Positions 9,260 to 19,940 of a stretch of 64,000 nucleotides of DNA are shown in pieces. The notes beneath the pieces are model-generated. The model worked only from the letters and a program-made list of their open reading frames with translations. It searched no databases and had not been told where the DNA came from. Each line of letters starts with the position of its first letter. The first letter of the stretch is position 1. The stretch lies in contig CP060762.1 in the NCBI GenBank assembly GCA_023205875.1, forward strand, positions 310,001 to 374,000, written 5' to 3'. A program made the translations under genes and the position numbers. The DNA is from Chloropicon primus. Lineage: Eukaryota > Chlorophyta > Chloropicophyceae > Chloropicales > Chloropicaceae.

Positions 9260-12038
9260 TCACGGTTGTCGCAAACTGTTATATATCTCTTTCGTAAACC
9301 TTGTGGACGCCTGCAGTCCGTTGAGATAGGCTTCGAAATTGTGCAGAACGGAATCTCGAGATCCACGTCGTTGGCTCTTCCTCTTTGTGAGCATCCTGAT
9401 CACCCTCTTATTCGCCTTCGCTTTCTCCACCGCTTGCGTCAAAAGTGCAAGCTCCTTCTTGGAATGCTTTGAGCAGGCAAAGACCGGGCTCTTTGCCCGC
9501 GACGAGGATTCCTCGCGATCACTCTCAACAACCTTTGTCTCAATTTTGCGCTTCTCTTTGGCAGCAGCGTCCTCAGTCTGGCACCCTTCGCTCCGCAGCA
9601 CGACCCTCTCCATGTTCTGCTTCTCCATCGTTTTGGAAAGCAGATCCAGCTGCTGCTCCAAGAGCACTTCGCTGAACTTGTCAAATGTCACTTTCATTTC
9701 CTCCTTCAAGTCCTCTTTTGTGACGTACACGTCCTGCTTCAGGACGGACTCCTCCACGGCTGATATCTTGTTCGATATGGCGCCGAGACTCTCGCAGAGG
9801 CTCTGATGCTCCTTTGCCTGCTCGCTGTTCATGAAGTCACAACGCCCCCCAATTCTGGAGAGGCTCTCGGCATGCTCGGCGCTCTTCCTCTCCAGGTTGT
9901 TCCCGATCTCCGCAAGACCATCCGTGATGCACGCTGACACGGATTCAAATCGACCCTCGAGGATCTTCTGAAGACTCTCTGCTACATTTTGGTGGCTCCC
10001 AACAATGTCGGACACGCTCTCAATGATTTCTTTCCCCATCTCCTTCACGGCGGAGTTCTCCCTCTCGCTCGCGTCGCCCTTGCCGGCTTCGATCGAGGTG
10101 CTCACGATCCGAACTGCGCTTGTGATCTCACCCAGCATTTGGACTATCTCGTCGCTTTGCCCTCCCTGGGCTCGCACGAGCTGCGATAACTCGCGGTCCT
10201 TCTCGGCGAGCTGGGCCGTGACAGAGTTCCTGAACTCCTCCAGCTCCTTCGCGACAGCATCGAAGCTTCCGTGTTGCTCGGGGAGGACGGGCTTTGCATC
10301 GGGTAGCACGTCTTGCTTCTTTGACTTGTCCATCAACTTGTTCAATTGTCGCAGTATCTCGTCCTTTTGGCCCGCGACGGTGGAATTAAAATTTTCAGCC
10401 ATCTGAAACTTTTCTCTCGACAGCTCCGACACTCGCGAAATCAGGCTTTCGATTTCCTGCCTCTGGGTCTCCACCACCGATTTCAGTTCCACCTTCTCCT
10501 TCCTTCCTTCCTCCTTTGCGGCTTCCAAGGACTCTGAGAGCCGCTTCGAGTACCTGCGCTCGTTCTCGAGATTGCTCTTGAACTTGTCCACCTGCGACAC
10601 AAGCAAAGTCTTGGCCGCCTCCTCTTTGCCCATCAAGTCGCTCATCATATCGATCTCTCCTTTGAGCTGAGTCAACAAATTGGCCTGGGCCTCGCTCGTC
10701 ACGATCTTGCCCCCCTTCTCCTCGACCCTCTTCGACGAGCCGAGCTCCTCCGCGCTGGACTGAGTTTTTCGAGTCTCCTCCAGGACCTTGGTGCCCATTG
10801 CAGCAACGCACTTCTCCAGTGCCTCGCCTACTTGCTTCTTCAAGCCATCGAATGCGTTCGCTTGCAGCTTCCTCAACCCATCGATGTCCTCCTTTGTCGC
10901 CCTCTCCTCGTCCACGTCAATCACCAAGCGGAGCTGCAGGGGATCAAAAGCAGCTTCTTTCTTCGGCGTGTGGCTCAGCTCTGATCCTGGCACCGCGTAC
11001 CCACCAGGTGCGGGAAGGGGCGAGAGCGTCGCACCGCCATTCAGTCTCTCAATCCTGCGCGGCGATCCCTTCTTCTTCGATCCCTTGGGAGTGCGGGGAG
11101 ACAGGCTTGGGGGAGAAGCGGAGTGCTTGTTTAGCTCTATCGCCGCGAGGGCTCTGCCTCGCTTGGACCTGCTGCTCGAATTCAAGATGGAGCGGGTCGA
11201 AACGGACGTCGTCAAGTTTGAGTCCGAATCCATCGCAGGCGTGCTTCTTCCCGACCGATCTGACACTTCCCTCATCCGCGATTCTCTTGGGCTAGTCTTG
11301 CTGCCTTTGCTCTTCCTCCGCTTGGACGTCGCCGCCGTTGCCTTTCGCCAGGACAAGTCGCTGTTGCTGCTGGTCGTCGTGGAGAGCGACACGTCCGACT
11401 CGCTGTCGCCGAATTCCTTGGAAAACACCTGCCTCTCCTTGTAAAGGGGGTTCTGCTGACTCAACTCGTCGTCCTCGAGGTGTTGCCGCGTGTCCACGTC
11501 GATCGAAGCCAGCCGCAGTGGCGGGAGCACCTTCCTCTCTTTCCCCTTCCCACCGCTGCCCGTCCTGCCCTTGGACCTCTTGCTGTTCGTCACATCTCCC
11601 AGAACTTTAGGCCTGCTGGTCCTCTGTGCCTCTCGCGCAGCTTTCACCTTGTCCTTGTACAAGCCGTCCAGCGGGTGAGCCCACTGGCTCCTCTTCGTGC
11701 GGGAGTCGTAATAAAACCTTCAGAACGAGCTTGGGTTAGTTGAGGCACGGATGCGCCAAGAATGTGTCACGGATGAACCCAGCTTACCTCCTCTTTCCCT
11801 TCTCTGGCGTCCTTCCTTCTTCCCAACCTTTGGGAAGTGGAGCAGAGAGGCCTTCCTGGGCCAAGGACTTGCCGAACACGGCGTACTCGTTCTCCTTCAC
11901 TCCAAGGTACTTTGCATAAGATCGAAGCTCCGACTCTTCGAGGTCCTTCCCTTGCCTCAGACGCTCGGAAGCTGCGTTGATCTCCGCCATCTCCTCGTCG
12001 GGAGACGACAAATCAAAGTGCTGGACCACGGCAGTCAT
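9260..12038 (-). CDS. CEP164-like WW-domain, coiled-coil centriolar protein (902 aa), two exons
   Basis: Exon 1 is 12038-11788 and exon 2 is 11717-9260. They flank a 70-nt intron (donor GAG|GTAAGC, acceptor TGAAG|G) that interrupts the WW domain; the join gives KGKRRFYYDSRTKRSQWAHP in frame. Residues about 39-107 match the N-terminus of CEP164: a helix of the SYAKYLGV type, an AQEGLSAPLPKGWEE linker, the WW core and a following LYKDKVKAARE helix. The next ~200 residues are basic and Ser-rich, and from about residue 280 there are long heptad coiled coils. CEP164 sits on centriole distal appendages and docks the basal body during ciliogenesis, through TTBK2 and IFT in animals. If the call is right, this lineage builds flagella or keeps centrioles. 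Another WW/coiled-coil basal body protein is possible. Confidence 0.65.
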
Positions 12039-13147
12039 CTCGAATCAGCCAGCAGGACGGACACAATGAAGAGCCGTCTTCCGAGGCTGTGAAGGTCGCA
12101 CCTTCCTGGTTCCGTCCCAGGATGACCCAAAGATCCCACCTTTTGTGTCCCGAACAAGGTCAGAGGTCCGCCGCCTTGCGTGCTCACACTCTGCTCCCCA
12201 ATCAGCCAAGGTCCTGCCTTTGGGATGGGAAGGTTTTGCTTCTGAGGCGCCGATGCTCAAACCTGCTCGTCTGCGTCAGGACTGTGGCTCCAAAGTTGTC
12301 GTCCACAGGCCAGGCACCCAACGATGTAACGATGGCAATGATGGCAATGATGCAAGGGAACCCTGCAGCGCTGTGGCAAAGCACTCACTCTTGCAGCACC
12401 AGGTGTCGGTGCTTCCCCCAGCTTCTCCCCAGCTGTTTGAATTCGATTCAAACAATGAGGAAGGGAACTCCTCGGTTTCCTCCACCAACACAATTGCGAG
12501 CCTATCCCTACTTTTGCCTTCCCTTACCGAAGAAAGGAGAAGTATAGACACAATAATGGTAATGGACCCAGAGAAGAAGATGGAAGAAGCGATGCAAACC
12601 CAAGGGACAGAGTTGTGGCTTGAGTGGAGTTGTGGCTTGAGTTGTCATGATTCCCTTGTCTTTGTTGTGTTGTCCCTTTGCTCTCTCTCTTCCTCTTCTC
12701 TGTCTCTCTCTCTCTCTGTTGTCGAGAAGGAAGCTGCCTCTTGATTTTGTCGATCGGCATTGCAATAATTATTTCTTTATTTACTTTCGACCAACGAGTG
12801 GCCAAGGTGGAGGCTGGCTAAGGGACAACTCGAACGATTGGATCGGACGATTAGGCGTTGCTCTCTTGCGTGAACCGACGTGTAGGAACCGACGCCCTGG
12901 TTCGGCTCCTTGATCCGTTTTGCTTGAGCATCGTGTTCCTTTTACCGCCCTTGAGGCCCTCACGGAAGCGCTTGCTTGGGTTTCGCCTTGGGGTTTGGGC
13001 TGAAGGCAAGCTCGAAGGGAATGGTCCCCTTATCTTTGGACTGATCTGGTTCAAGTTTAGTTATGATGTTGGGAACGTAGGGCAAAGGGGAGAGGACTCA
13101 GCTGAAGGATCGGCTGTCAAGTACTTATTTGATTGTGGGAGTTAGAC
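12039..13147. other. Divergent intergenic region, CEP164-like to G-alpha-like 2
   Basis: About 1.1 kb with no supportable gene. It includes a CT-rich run at about 12680-12718. It should hold two promoters facing apart. Confidence 0.55.
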
Positions 13148-14302
13148 ATGGACGTTCTGAGGTCGTGCTGCGGTGCACCTGAAGGGTCTAGGTACAAGGC
13201 AAAGGCGGAGAGCCAGGGTTTAGAGGACCGCCCCGTGGTGGCCAACCCTTGGCACGTCAATGTTGGCGTGTTTGGCCCAAACAATTCGGGAAAGAACACC
13301 TTCCTGAAGCAAGTGATGTACACGACAAACGCGATGACGCCTCGCTTGGCCGGCGCTTTGGTGTTCCACGCCAGGAAGCACTGGGTCAGCGAGGTGGTGA
13401 ACCGCCTGAGAGCATTGGAGGACTTTGGAGAAAAGAAGAAAGTCAAGAAGTTTGCCAAGGAGGTCAAAGCGATGAACGAGCTCAAGAGGAGGCTTGAGAG
13501 TCATACGAAGGAGCCTTACGATAAGGCCACGAAGATGATATCCACGTATCACTCTCGTTTATTCAAGCTGTTGGACGGCATCAGGGGTGACATCTTTGAA
13601 CGCGAGGACGAGTACCTGCAGTGCAGGAGTGCCTTCTCCCTGGACCCTCGGCCACCTCCGCTCCAGCTCACCTTCAAGTTCAAGCACAACATCCATCCGA
13701 CCAACTTCAGTCCGGTGGATTACAAGACAGAGAACTTCCAGTTCAAGTTCTTTCACTCGTACTACAATTCCTTGACGGAGCAGATGGAGGTGGAGGACCT
13801 TGGGAGGGAGCTCGACATGATGATCCTCCTCTTCTCTGCGGCGGACGTGATCGAGGAGGGGAAGTTCGAGGAGTCCGTGAGAAACCACAAGTGGATCCTG
13901 GACATTGCCCTGAACGAGTACGGGCCGACCACGATCATCGTCCTGTCGAACATCGACGTGCTAGACGACTTTTGTACCAAGAATAACTTGAGTATCTCGA
14001 AAGAGTTAGAAAAGGCCACGGACTTTCTCGCCGAGGAGTTCAACGACATCAGCGAGAACTTGCCGAAGACGCCGCACATCGAAGCGATGGACCTCACCAA
14101 AGGAAAGTTCTTTTACAGGATTCTCAAGACCATCAACTCCGCTATGGTGGAGGAGGTCGAAGGGATGCCGCTCAAGCAGTACAAGGAGCAGAGGAAGAAG
14201 AACTACCTCAAATCGGTTTACAGCATCGGCGGACGGAGGGGAAGCCAGGTGACGATGTCCAGCGAGTTGGTCAGGGCGAGCTTCGAGGGGGACTTCAATT
14301 GA
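13148..14302 (+). CDS. Divergent G-alpha-like GTPase homologue (384 aa)
   Basis: The ATG at 13148 gives MDVLRSCCG, a likely lipidated N-terminus. A strand VNVGVFG leads into GPNNSGKNTFLKQV at residues 43-56: the GxxxxGK frame is kept, but the Mg-binding Ser/Thr after Lys49 is Asn50, and FLKQV matches the FKQ helix of G-alpha. Later, a strand MMILLFSAADV resembles the post-switch-II strand, TTIIVLSNIDVL (Asn268, Asp270) sits where NKxD should be, and HIEAMDLTKGKFFYRILKTI aligns with the C-terminal TCAxD region and helix. No DVGGQ motif is visible; the equivalent region reads FKFFHSYYNS. It may bind nucleotide but probably does not hydrolyse it normally. It is clearly a sister of the gene at 2826-3869. 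Confidence 0.65.
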   Translation: MDVLRSCCGAPEGSRYKAKAESQGLEDRPVVANPWHVNVGVFGPNNSGKNTFLKQVMYTTNAMTPRLAGALVFHARKHWVSEVVNRLRALEDFGEKKKVKKFAKEVKAMNELKRRLESHTKEPYDKATKMISTYHSRLFKLLDGIRGDIFEREDEYLQCRSAFSLDPRPPPLQLTFKFKHNIHPTNFSPVDYKTENFQFKFFHSYYNSLTEQMEVEDLGRELDMMILLFSAADVIEEGKFEESVRNHKWILDIALNEYGPTTIIVLSNIDVLDDFCTKNNLSISKELEKATDFLAEEFNDISENLPKTPHIEAMDLTKGKFFYRILKTINSAMVEEVEGMPLKQYKEQRKKNYLKSVYSIGGRRGSQVTMSSELVRASFEGDFN

Positions 14303-15186
14303 CCCTGGGAAGAAAAATATAGTGAGCTTTTGTAGAGAAGAAGAGTTGTAAAAATGGATCGATTAGAAAGTGCCCTGCAACGAAAAAAGGCCACCATTGC
14401 CGTTGTCATCATCCTCGTCGTCATCGTACTCTCTTGCTTCCTCCTCTCTTTCATCGCCAGGTGGTGATGCATCCCCAAGGTCTCCGTTTTCGATGGGTGG
14501 TATGTGACACAGAGACAGAGACAGAGAGAGAGACAGAGAGACAGACAGACAGAGTTCGGGCATCGACATTCACGCACAATCCCTTCCCCCCCTGGTGCGC
14601 CACCATTGCCATCCTCCTCCATCGGTTACCCTTGAGCTCCAACACGCGGCCTTTTCGTCTCCTTTTTCTCGTTTTCGGAGACCAGCAGGCTACGAGAGAG
14701 AGAGAGCGACGACGACGAGGACGACGAGGACGACGACAACGACGAGGACGAGGACGAGGAGGCGTAGCAGCGTAGCACCCTGGAGAGCGGAAGGTAGCGG
14801 CGCAACCGAAGCACCGCCAAGGCTTTACGTTTCGGCGTGAAGGAGACAGAGACAGAGGGAGACAGAGAGAGAGAGAGACAGAGAGGAGGTCTTGGTTTTG
14901 GTTTTTGGCATTGGCACTGCGTGAGGTTTGAGACGGACGGGAGGGAAAGTAACGCAAGGAGCGGAGGGGAAGAGAGAACCGGCGGCGCAAGGCGAGGACC
15001 ACGAAGGAAAGGGAAGGGAAGGGGGTGAAGCTAAAGGCGAAGCTCGAAGCATTGTTCTAAGAAAAAACCATCGGATCGGATTGGTGCGTGAGGTGGTTGG
15101 TTAGATTCTGATTATCGCGCGGAGCAGACGGACAGAAGTGAGGCAGCGGTGGTCTAGTAGTGTTTTTTTTTCGTTCGGAAGAGACG
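14303..15186. other. Intergenic region with microsatellites
   Basis: About 880 bases without a supportable gene. It holds AGAC/AG repeats at about 14513-14552, a GACGACGAG-type run at about 14707-14762 and another AGAC/AG run at about 14843-14885. The final ~150 bases are probably the VPS2 leader. Confidence 0.6.
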
Positions 15187-15864
15187 ATGAGCTTTCTGAA
15201 TATTTTTGGAAAGAAGAAGACTCCGAAGGAGATCCTTCGTGAGAACAAGCGTCAGATCGACAGAGCGATTCGAGACATCGACAGGGAACGCATGAGCCTC
15301 CAGAGCCAAGAGAAGAAGCTGATCGTGGAGATGAAGAAGATGGCCAAGGGGAACCAGAACGAGGCGGTCAAGGTGATGGCGAAGAGTCTCATTCGCATGA
15401 GGCACAACATAACCAAGTACTACACGGTTAAGTCTCAGCTCCAGGCCGTCTCCATGCGCATGCAGACTCTCAAGGCGACTCAGTCCATGGCGGATGCCAT
15501 GAAGGGCGTGACCAAGGCTCTCACGGGCATGAACGGGCAGCTCAGCCTTCCCGAGATTCAGAAGACTTTGCGGGAGTTCGAGCGACAGAACGAGAAGATG
15601 GATATGACCTCCGAGATCATGAACGACGCCATGGACGACGCCTTTGAGGAGGAGGGGGAGACCGAGGAGACGGAGGAGTTGGTGCAGCAGGTTTTCGACG
15701 AGATTGGAATCAATCTGAACACTCAGCTCGCGAGCGTCCCCGCGACCCAGGTGCAGCAGCCTCAAGCCCAACAGCAGGAGCCACAGGCCGCTCAGGCTGA
15801 GCCCATTGGAGACGGAATCGACGAGGACTTGCAAGCGAGACTGAAGAACCTTCGAGGCAACTGA
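15187..15864 (+). CDS. VPS2: ESCRT-III subunit VPS2 / CHMP2
   Basis: This 225-residue single-exon Snf7-family protein starts MSFLNIFGKKKTPKEILREN, the CHMP2A/VPS2.1 signature. The basic N-terminal helical hairpin is at about residues 10-110 and the acidic C-terminal half carries the autoinhibitory region. The end IDEDLQARLKNLRGN fits the MIM1 motif that recruits the VPS4 ATPase through its MIT domain. It works with VPS24 to cap and remodel Snf7 filaments in multivesicular body formation, cytokinesis and membrane repair. Length is normal. A Gln/Ala-rich linker at about 186-205 is slightly expanded. Confidence 0.95.
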   Translation: MSFLNIFGKKKTPKEILRENKRQIDRAIRDIDRERMSLQSQEKKLIVEMKKMAKGNQNEAVKVMAKSLIRMRHNITKYYTVKSQLQAVSMRMQTLKATQSMADAMKGVTKALTGMNGQLSLPEIQKTLREFERQNEKMDMTSEIMNDAMDDAFEEEGETEETEELVQQVFDEIGINLNTQLASVPATQVQQPQAQQQEPQAAQAEPIGDGIDEDLQARLKNLRGN

Positions 15865-16520
15865 TAGGGTGTCCGGTGTCTGGCACGGCTCTGTGCCCCA
15901 CACGCTGTACACTAACCACATAATCTGTAATCGATATATATCCTCTTGCTCAACACTTTTCTAGTCCTCGTCCTTGCCTCCGTCTCTCCCTTTGCGCAGG
16001 GAAAGGGAAAGGGAAAGGGGTAGGGACCAGCTCAGGGACAATCGCGTAGACGCATCACATCCTTGTGCCTCGTTCTATCATCCATCCACACACCAACCAA
16101 ACAAACACACAAACACACAAATAATATTTGGTACAAGGAAACAAACTTGACGTTTTCGCCAAGGCAAGGCCACCAAGCACCAGGCCGTGGACAGGTCGCT
16201 CACGCAATCCATGCTGACCTTCAGCATCCTATGAATCAATCCATGGCTGACCTTCAGCACCTTCGCATCAGCCAGGATCCACCTCTGAGGAAACCTCCTC
16301 ATCTGGCGGGAGCAAACAGCAAAGGAGAGCGAGAGCGAGCGAGGAGGCAAGTGAGAGGAAGGGACCTCACGCGGAAGGAGGAGGAGGCAAGTGGAAGAGA
16401 AAGGGACCTTGGCGCTGAATAGGCGAGCTTGGTGTTCACCTTCACCTTCACCTTCACCTTCACCTTCACCTTCACCTTCACCTTCACCTTCACCTGCGCC
16501 CTCCTTATGTAGGGAACGAG
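15865..16520. other. Intergenic region, VPS2 to IBtk-like
   Basis: About 650 bases without a supportable gene; it should contain the VPS2 3' UTR and the next gene's promoter and leader. The last part carries the hexamer array listed separately. Confidence 0.6.
16436..16495. repeat. Hexanucleotide tandem repeat (TTCACC)n
   Basis: About ten nearly perfect copies of TTCACC lie directly upstream of the ATG at 16521, so they are probably in the promoter or 5' UTR of the IBtk-like gene. The array reads GGTGAA on the minus strand. Confidence 0.9.
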
Positions 16521-19500
16521 ATGGTTGCAGCGAATCCCAAGGTACTCAAGCAAGAAGCGCGTGAGAGAAAACAGAGGGTTTCGGATCATTTGGTCGAGTT
16601 CATCATCCATGCCGGCGAGGGTGAGGATGCCAGGAAGCAAGTCGAGAGAGTCCTGTCCTCCCAGTCGTCCTCGTCGCCGCACTCGATGCCTTCGATGGGA
16701 GAGGAAATCCGGGAAGCACTGAACACGTTGAGTCGTAATGGGACCACCGCGCTGCACTGTGCCGTCTGGAAGAATGACATCGAGTTGGTCGACCTGCTGC
16801 TGAGCCACGGCGCGAATCCTGACGTCCAGGATAGGGAATCGGGCTGGACGGCGCTCCATCGAGCATGCTACTTCGGTCATCTGATCCTCGTGGTTCGGCT
16901 GCTGAAGGCGAAGGCCAAGGTGAACCTGGAGGACAGGAAGGGGAGGACGGCGTTTGATTTGCTTTCTCACGAGGTGACGCCGCTCATTGAGACGACAGAG
17001 GGGGGAGAGGTGTTCTCCTGGGGCATGGGGACAAACTTCCAGCTCGGGACTGGCTGTATGTATGAGCAAAACATGCCTACCCCCGTGACGGCGTTCTGCC
17101 TGGGCGACGACAAGGAGGAGGACTCAAGCCAAGAGAGGGTCTCTCAGGTGTCTTGTGCAAAATATCACAGCTGCGCTGTGACGACTTCGGGTCAGTTGTA
17201 CACGTTTGGCTTTGGTAGAGGGGGAAGGCTGGGCCACGAAGACTCTCATGTTCACAGCGGGATGCATGCTGTTCTCGAGCCGAGGGTCGTGAGAAGTCTC
17301 CTGAAGGTCAAGGTGACCATGGTGGCAGCGGCGAAGCACCACACGGTGTGCCTCGCGGCGGGAGACGTGTACACATGGGGCTCAAACAAGGATTTCAGGT
17401 TGGGGTATACTGGTGTGGACTCTCAGCCGACGCCGAGAAGGGTGGCCTCGATAAAAGCTAATGTGCTCTCGATCACGGCGGCGAACAAGCACTCGGGGGC
17501 AGTGACTTCCTCGGGAGACCTCTTGACGTGGGGATCCAACCACAAGGGCCAGCTGGGGTACGGGACCACCGAGTCAGCTTCGAATGCGACGCCTAGGATT
17601 GTCGAGGCCCTGAAGTCTGGAGTGACGAAAGCAAGCGCTTCTAAGAATCACACCATTGTCCTGCTGAGAGACGGAGAGGTTTGGACGTTTGGTCACAAGA
17701 TCACAACTCCTCAGAAAGTTGCCTTCAACTCCGTCCTGCCAAATCGCAGCAGTGGGGAGAAGAGGATCGAGTTCCACGACGATCACCTGGCCATCTTCAG
17801 GCCACACATGGTCGAGGTTGCAGCCGGTACGGCGCATTCCACAGCGATCAGCAGTCTTGGTGTCGTGTACGTCTGGAACTCATTCGACCCGAGTCTAACC
17901 GCTTGGCAAGTGAGAATCCCTGGCGTCGCGTTGTCGGCGTCGTCGGCCAAGGAGATGACTTGCGTCTGTACAGAATGCGGAAACGTGTACGCTTTCGAGG
18001 GAAAAGCGAGGTGCCAGAGGGAGTACGAAAAGTCGGTTGACGTCAGCAGGGTTCGAATCAGAAGAGCCTCTGGGGTCGCCGTTGGGGAAAAGCATTCTCT
18101 TGCGATTCAGAAAATCTGGTATCCACCTCTGATTCAGAGCTCCGATCGGCGCGAGGAGGTATCTGTTGTCGCGGCGGAGTGGGAGTGCCAGGGATTTGCG
18201 GACGACGAGTTGAATCTCGCTTGGAGCAAGATGGATCTTACGGGGATCCCTGTGCCCAGCGCAATAGAGAGATCCGACGAGGAAGAGGAAGGGGACGAGA
18301 AAAAGCCAGTCTTCATACCATCGCTGCACGAGATGTGCCAATCGAAGATAGCGGAGAGCTGCGTCAACACCAGGGTGCTTTGCTCCTTGATAGAGTTCGC
18401 GGAGATGTACAGGGCATTTGGTTTGAAGGCTTTCTGTTCCAAGATGATGATCGCCAACCTTGACGTCGTGGCCGCGGTTCGAGGGTCGCTCCAGTCTCAC
18501 ATCTCTTTCGAGGAAGTATTGAGCCTGGAGAACATTTTGCCCCAAGCGCGTATTTCAGAAACCAAGGGCAAGGTCTTGCAGCTCGATTTGGGCGCAGAAT
18601 CTCGCAGGGCAGGGCACCTCGTGAGGAGGTTGTACCAGCGCTCGACGACGTCCAGAATTGCTCCCGCATTTGGTGGGGAAGCGATGGAGTTGGCGGACCC
18701 GATTTTGTCCATCTACAAGAAGAAGAAAAAGAAGAAGAAGAGAAGGAATGAGAAGGACCACGCTCAAGAGACTTCCGTGGCTTCCCCGATTGTCTGGGCA
18801 GATCTGGAGGATGACGACTTTGTTGTCGAGGCTCCGCCGACTCCCCCTGCCCCTGCCCCGGCGCCAGTCCCCGCCCCCACCCCGGTCCCAGCTGTGAGCA
18901 AGGGAAAGCCAAAGTTGAGGAAAGGCTTGCTGCGGGAGTTCCTGGAGGGTGGCCTGGAAAGCAAAACATCCAAGAAGCCCAACCTCATGCCAGATGAGAA
19001 GTACAATTACACAAAATGGAAACTGGAGAAGGAGTGCGACTTCCCTTCCCTGGCCGCCGGGCCAAGCAGCAGGAAGGGAAAGGCAAGAAGTGCGCCGAAG
19101 AGCACGAGCTTATCGTCCATCATGGCGGAGGAGCAGAAGAAGCAGAGGGAGGAGCTCAGCAGGCAGAGCCTCGAGAAAAACTTTTTCGGCTTTGGTGGCT
19201 GGTCCCCAAGCCAGTCGGAGCTCCCAGACTTCAAGCGGATTCAGCAAGAGCAGCTTGATCTTTGGAAAGCCACTAAAAACAGTCTGGAGGACGTTGGCGG
19301 GTCTCCCTCAGGCTGGCTGATCGAGGACAAGCCTCTCCCGAACTTTCAGGCGATCTTAGACGAGGAGTCGACCCAGGAGCAGCAGCAAGTGAAGGGTCCA
19401 TCGACACCGGGGGCTTTGGAGACCCCTGCTTCGACGAAGAAGAAAAGGAGGCGCCCAAGGAAGAAGAAGAATGCTGTGGGCGACGACGCGGCCGAGTCGT

Positions 19501-19691
19501 TTCCCGGCCCGGGTGGAAACCCCAAAGGCTCCCCCAAGCAGGGGAAGGACAAGGGAAACAAGAAGGACAAGGGAAGCAAGCCAAGGAAGAAAAGCAATGG
19601 AAAGAAAGATCCTCAGCTCCGCAGTAAAACGAAAGTTAAGGCAGCGCAAACCGCAAACGGCAGCAACAATCGCGCCACTGCTTGCGCCTGA
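16521..19691 (+). CDS. IBtk-like ankyrin-repeat/RCC1 protein (1056 aa)
   Basis: Two ankyrin repeats at about residues 74-150 (NGTTALHCAVWKNDIELVDL and GWTALHRACYFGHLILVVRL) pass directly into an RCC1 propeller at about 158-500 (VFSWGMGTNFQLGTG, LYTFGFGRGGRLGHE, VYTWGSNKDFRLGY, LLTWGSNHKGQLGY). This domain order is that of IBtk, the inhibitor of Bruton's tyrosine kinase, a CUL3 substrate adaptor. The BTB domains are not obvious; only a BACK-like helical stretch at about 600-660 is visible (VLCSLIEFAEMYRAFGLKAF). A poly-Lys stretch and a Pro/Ala run follow at about 735-790. The C-terminal KYNYTKWKLEKECDFPSL and an IMAEEQKKQ motif resemble the IBtk tail. It may act in ubiquitination or as a scaffold, but the missing BTB makes a CUL3 role uncertain. 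Confidence 0.7.
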   Translation: MVAANPKVLKQEARERKQRVSDHLVEFIIHAGEGEDARKQVERVLSSQSSSSPHSMPSMGEEIREALNTLSRNGTTALHCAVWKNDIELVDLLLSHGANPDVQDRESGWTALHRACYFGHLILVVRLLKAKAKVNLEDRKGRTAFDLLSHEVTPLIETTEGGEVFSWGMGTNFQLGTGCMYEQNMPTPVTAFCLGDDKEEDSSQERVSQVSCAKYHSCAVTTSGQLYTFGFGRGGRLGHEDSHVHSGMHAVLEPRVVRSLLKVKVTMVAAAKHHTVCLAAGDVYTWGSNKDFRLGYTGVDSQPTPRRVASIKANVLSITAANKHSGAVTSSGDLLTWGSNHKGQLGYGTTESASNATPRIVEALKSGVTKASASKNHTIVLLRDGEVWTFGHKITTPQKVAFNSVLPNRSSGEKRIEFHDDHLAIFRPHMVEVAAGTAHSTAISSLGVVYVWNSFDPSLTAWQVRIPGVALSASSAKEMTCVCTECGNVYAFEGKARCQREYEKSVDVSRVRIRRASGVAVGEKHSLAIQKIWYPPLIQSSDRREEVSVVAAEWECQGFADDELNLAWSKMDLTGIPVPSAIERSDEEEEGDEKKPVFIPSLHEMCQSKIAESCVNTRVLCSLIEFAEMYRAFGLKAFCSKMMIANLDVVAAVRGSLQSHISFEEVLSLENILPQARISETKGKVLQLDLGAESRRAGHLVRRLYQRSTTSRIAPAFGGEAMELADPILSIYKKKKKKKKRRNEKDHAQETSVASPIVWADLEDDDFVVEAPPTPPAPAPAPVPAPTPVPAVSKGKPKLRKGLLREFLEGGLESKTSKKPNLMPDEKYNYTKWKLEKECDFPSLAAGPSSRKGKARSAPKSTSLSSIMAEEQKKQREELSRQSLEKNFFGFGGWSPSQSELPDFKRIQQEQLDLWKATKNSLEDVGGSPSGWLIEDKPLPNFQAILDEESTQEQQQVKGPSTPGALETPASTKKKRRRPRKKKNAVGDDAAESFPGPGGNPKGSPKQGKDKGNKKDKGSKPRKKSNGKKDPQLRSKTKVKAAQTANGSNNRATACA

Positions 19692-19940
19692 CCTCCTGTA
19701 CTCTAGAATTCATCACCATCATCATCATCACTCATTCTCTCTCTCTCTCTCTCTTTCTGGGGAGTGAGTGGGCCACGAGAATGAAAGGGACAACTCAAGA
19801 GAGGAGGAGAAAGGACGCACATCCCTGTGCCACATTGTCTTGTTCCCTCCGTGATCCATCTACACCTACACTCCCCTGGGCTTTGCCCTCTCCAGCTGTC
19901 GGCTGTTGGATTGATTTCATCGTTTCAAAGCAAAATCGGC

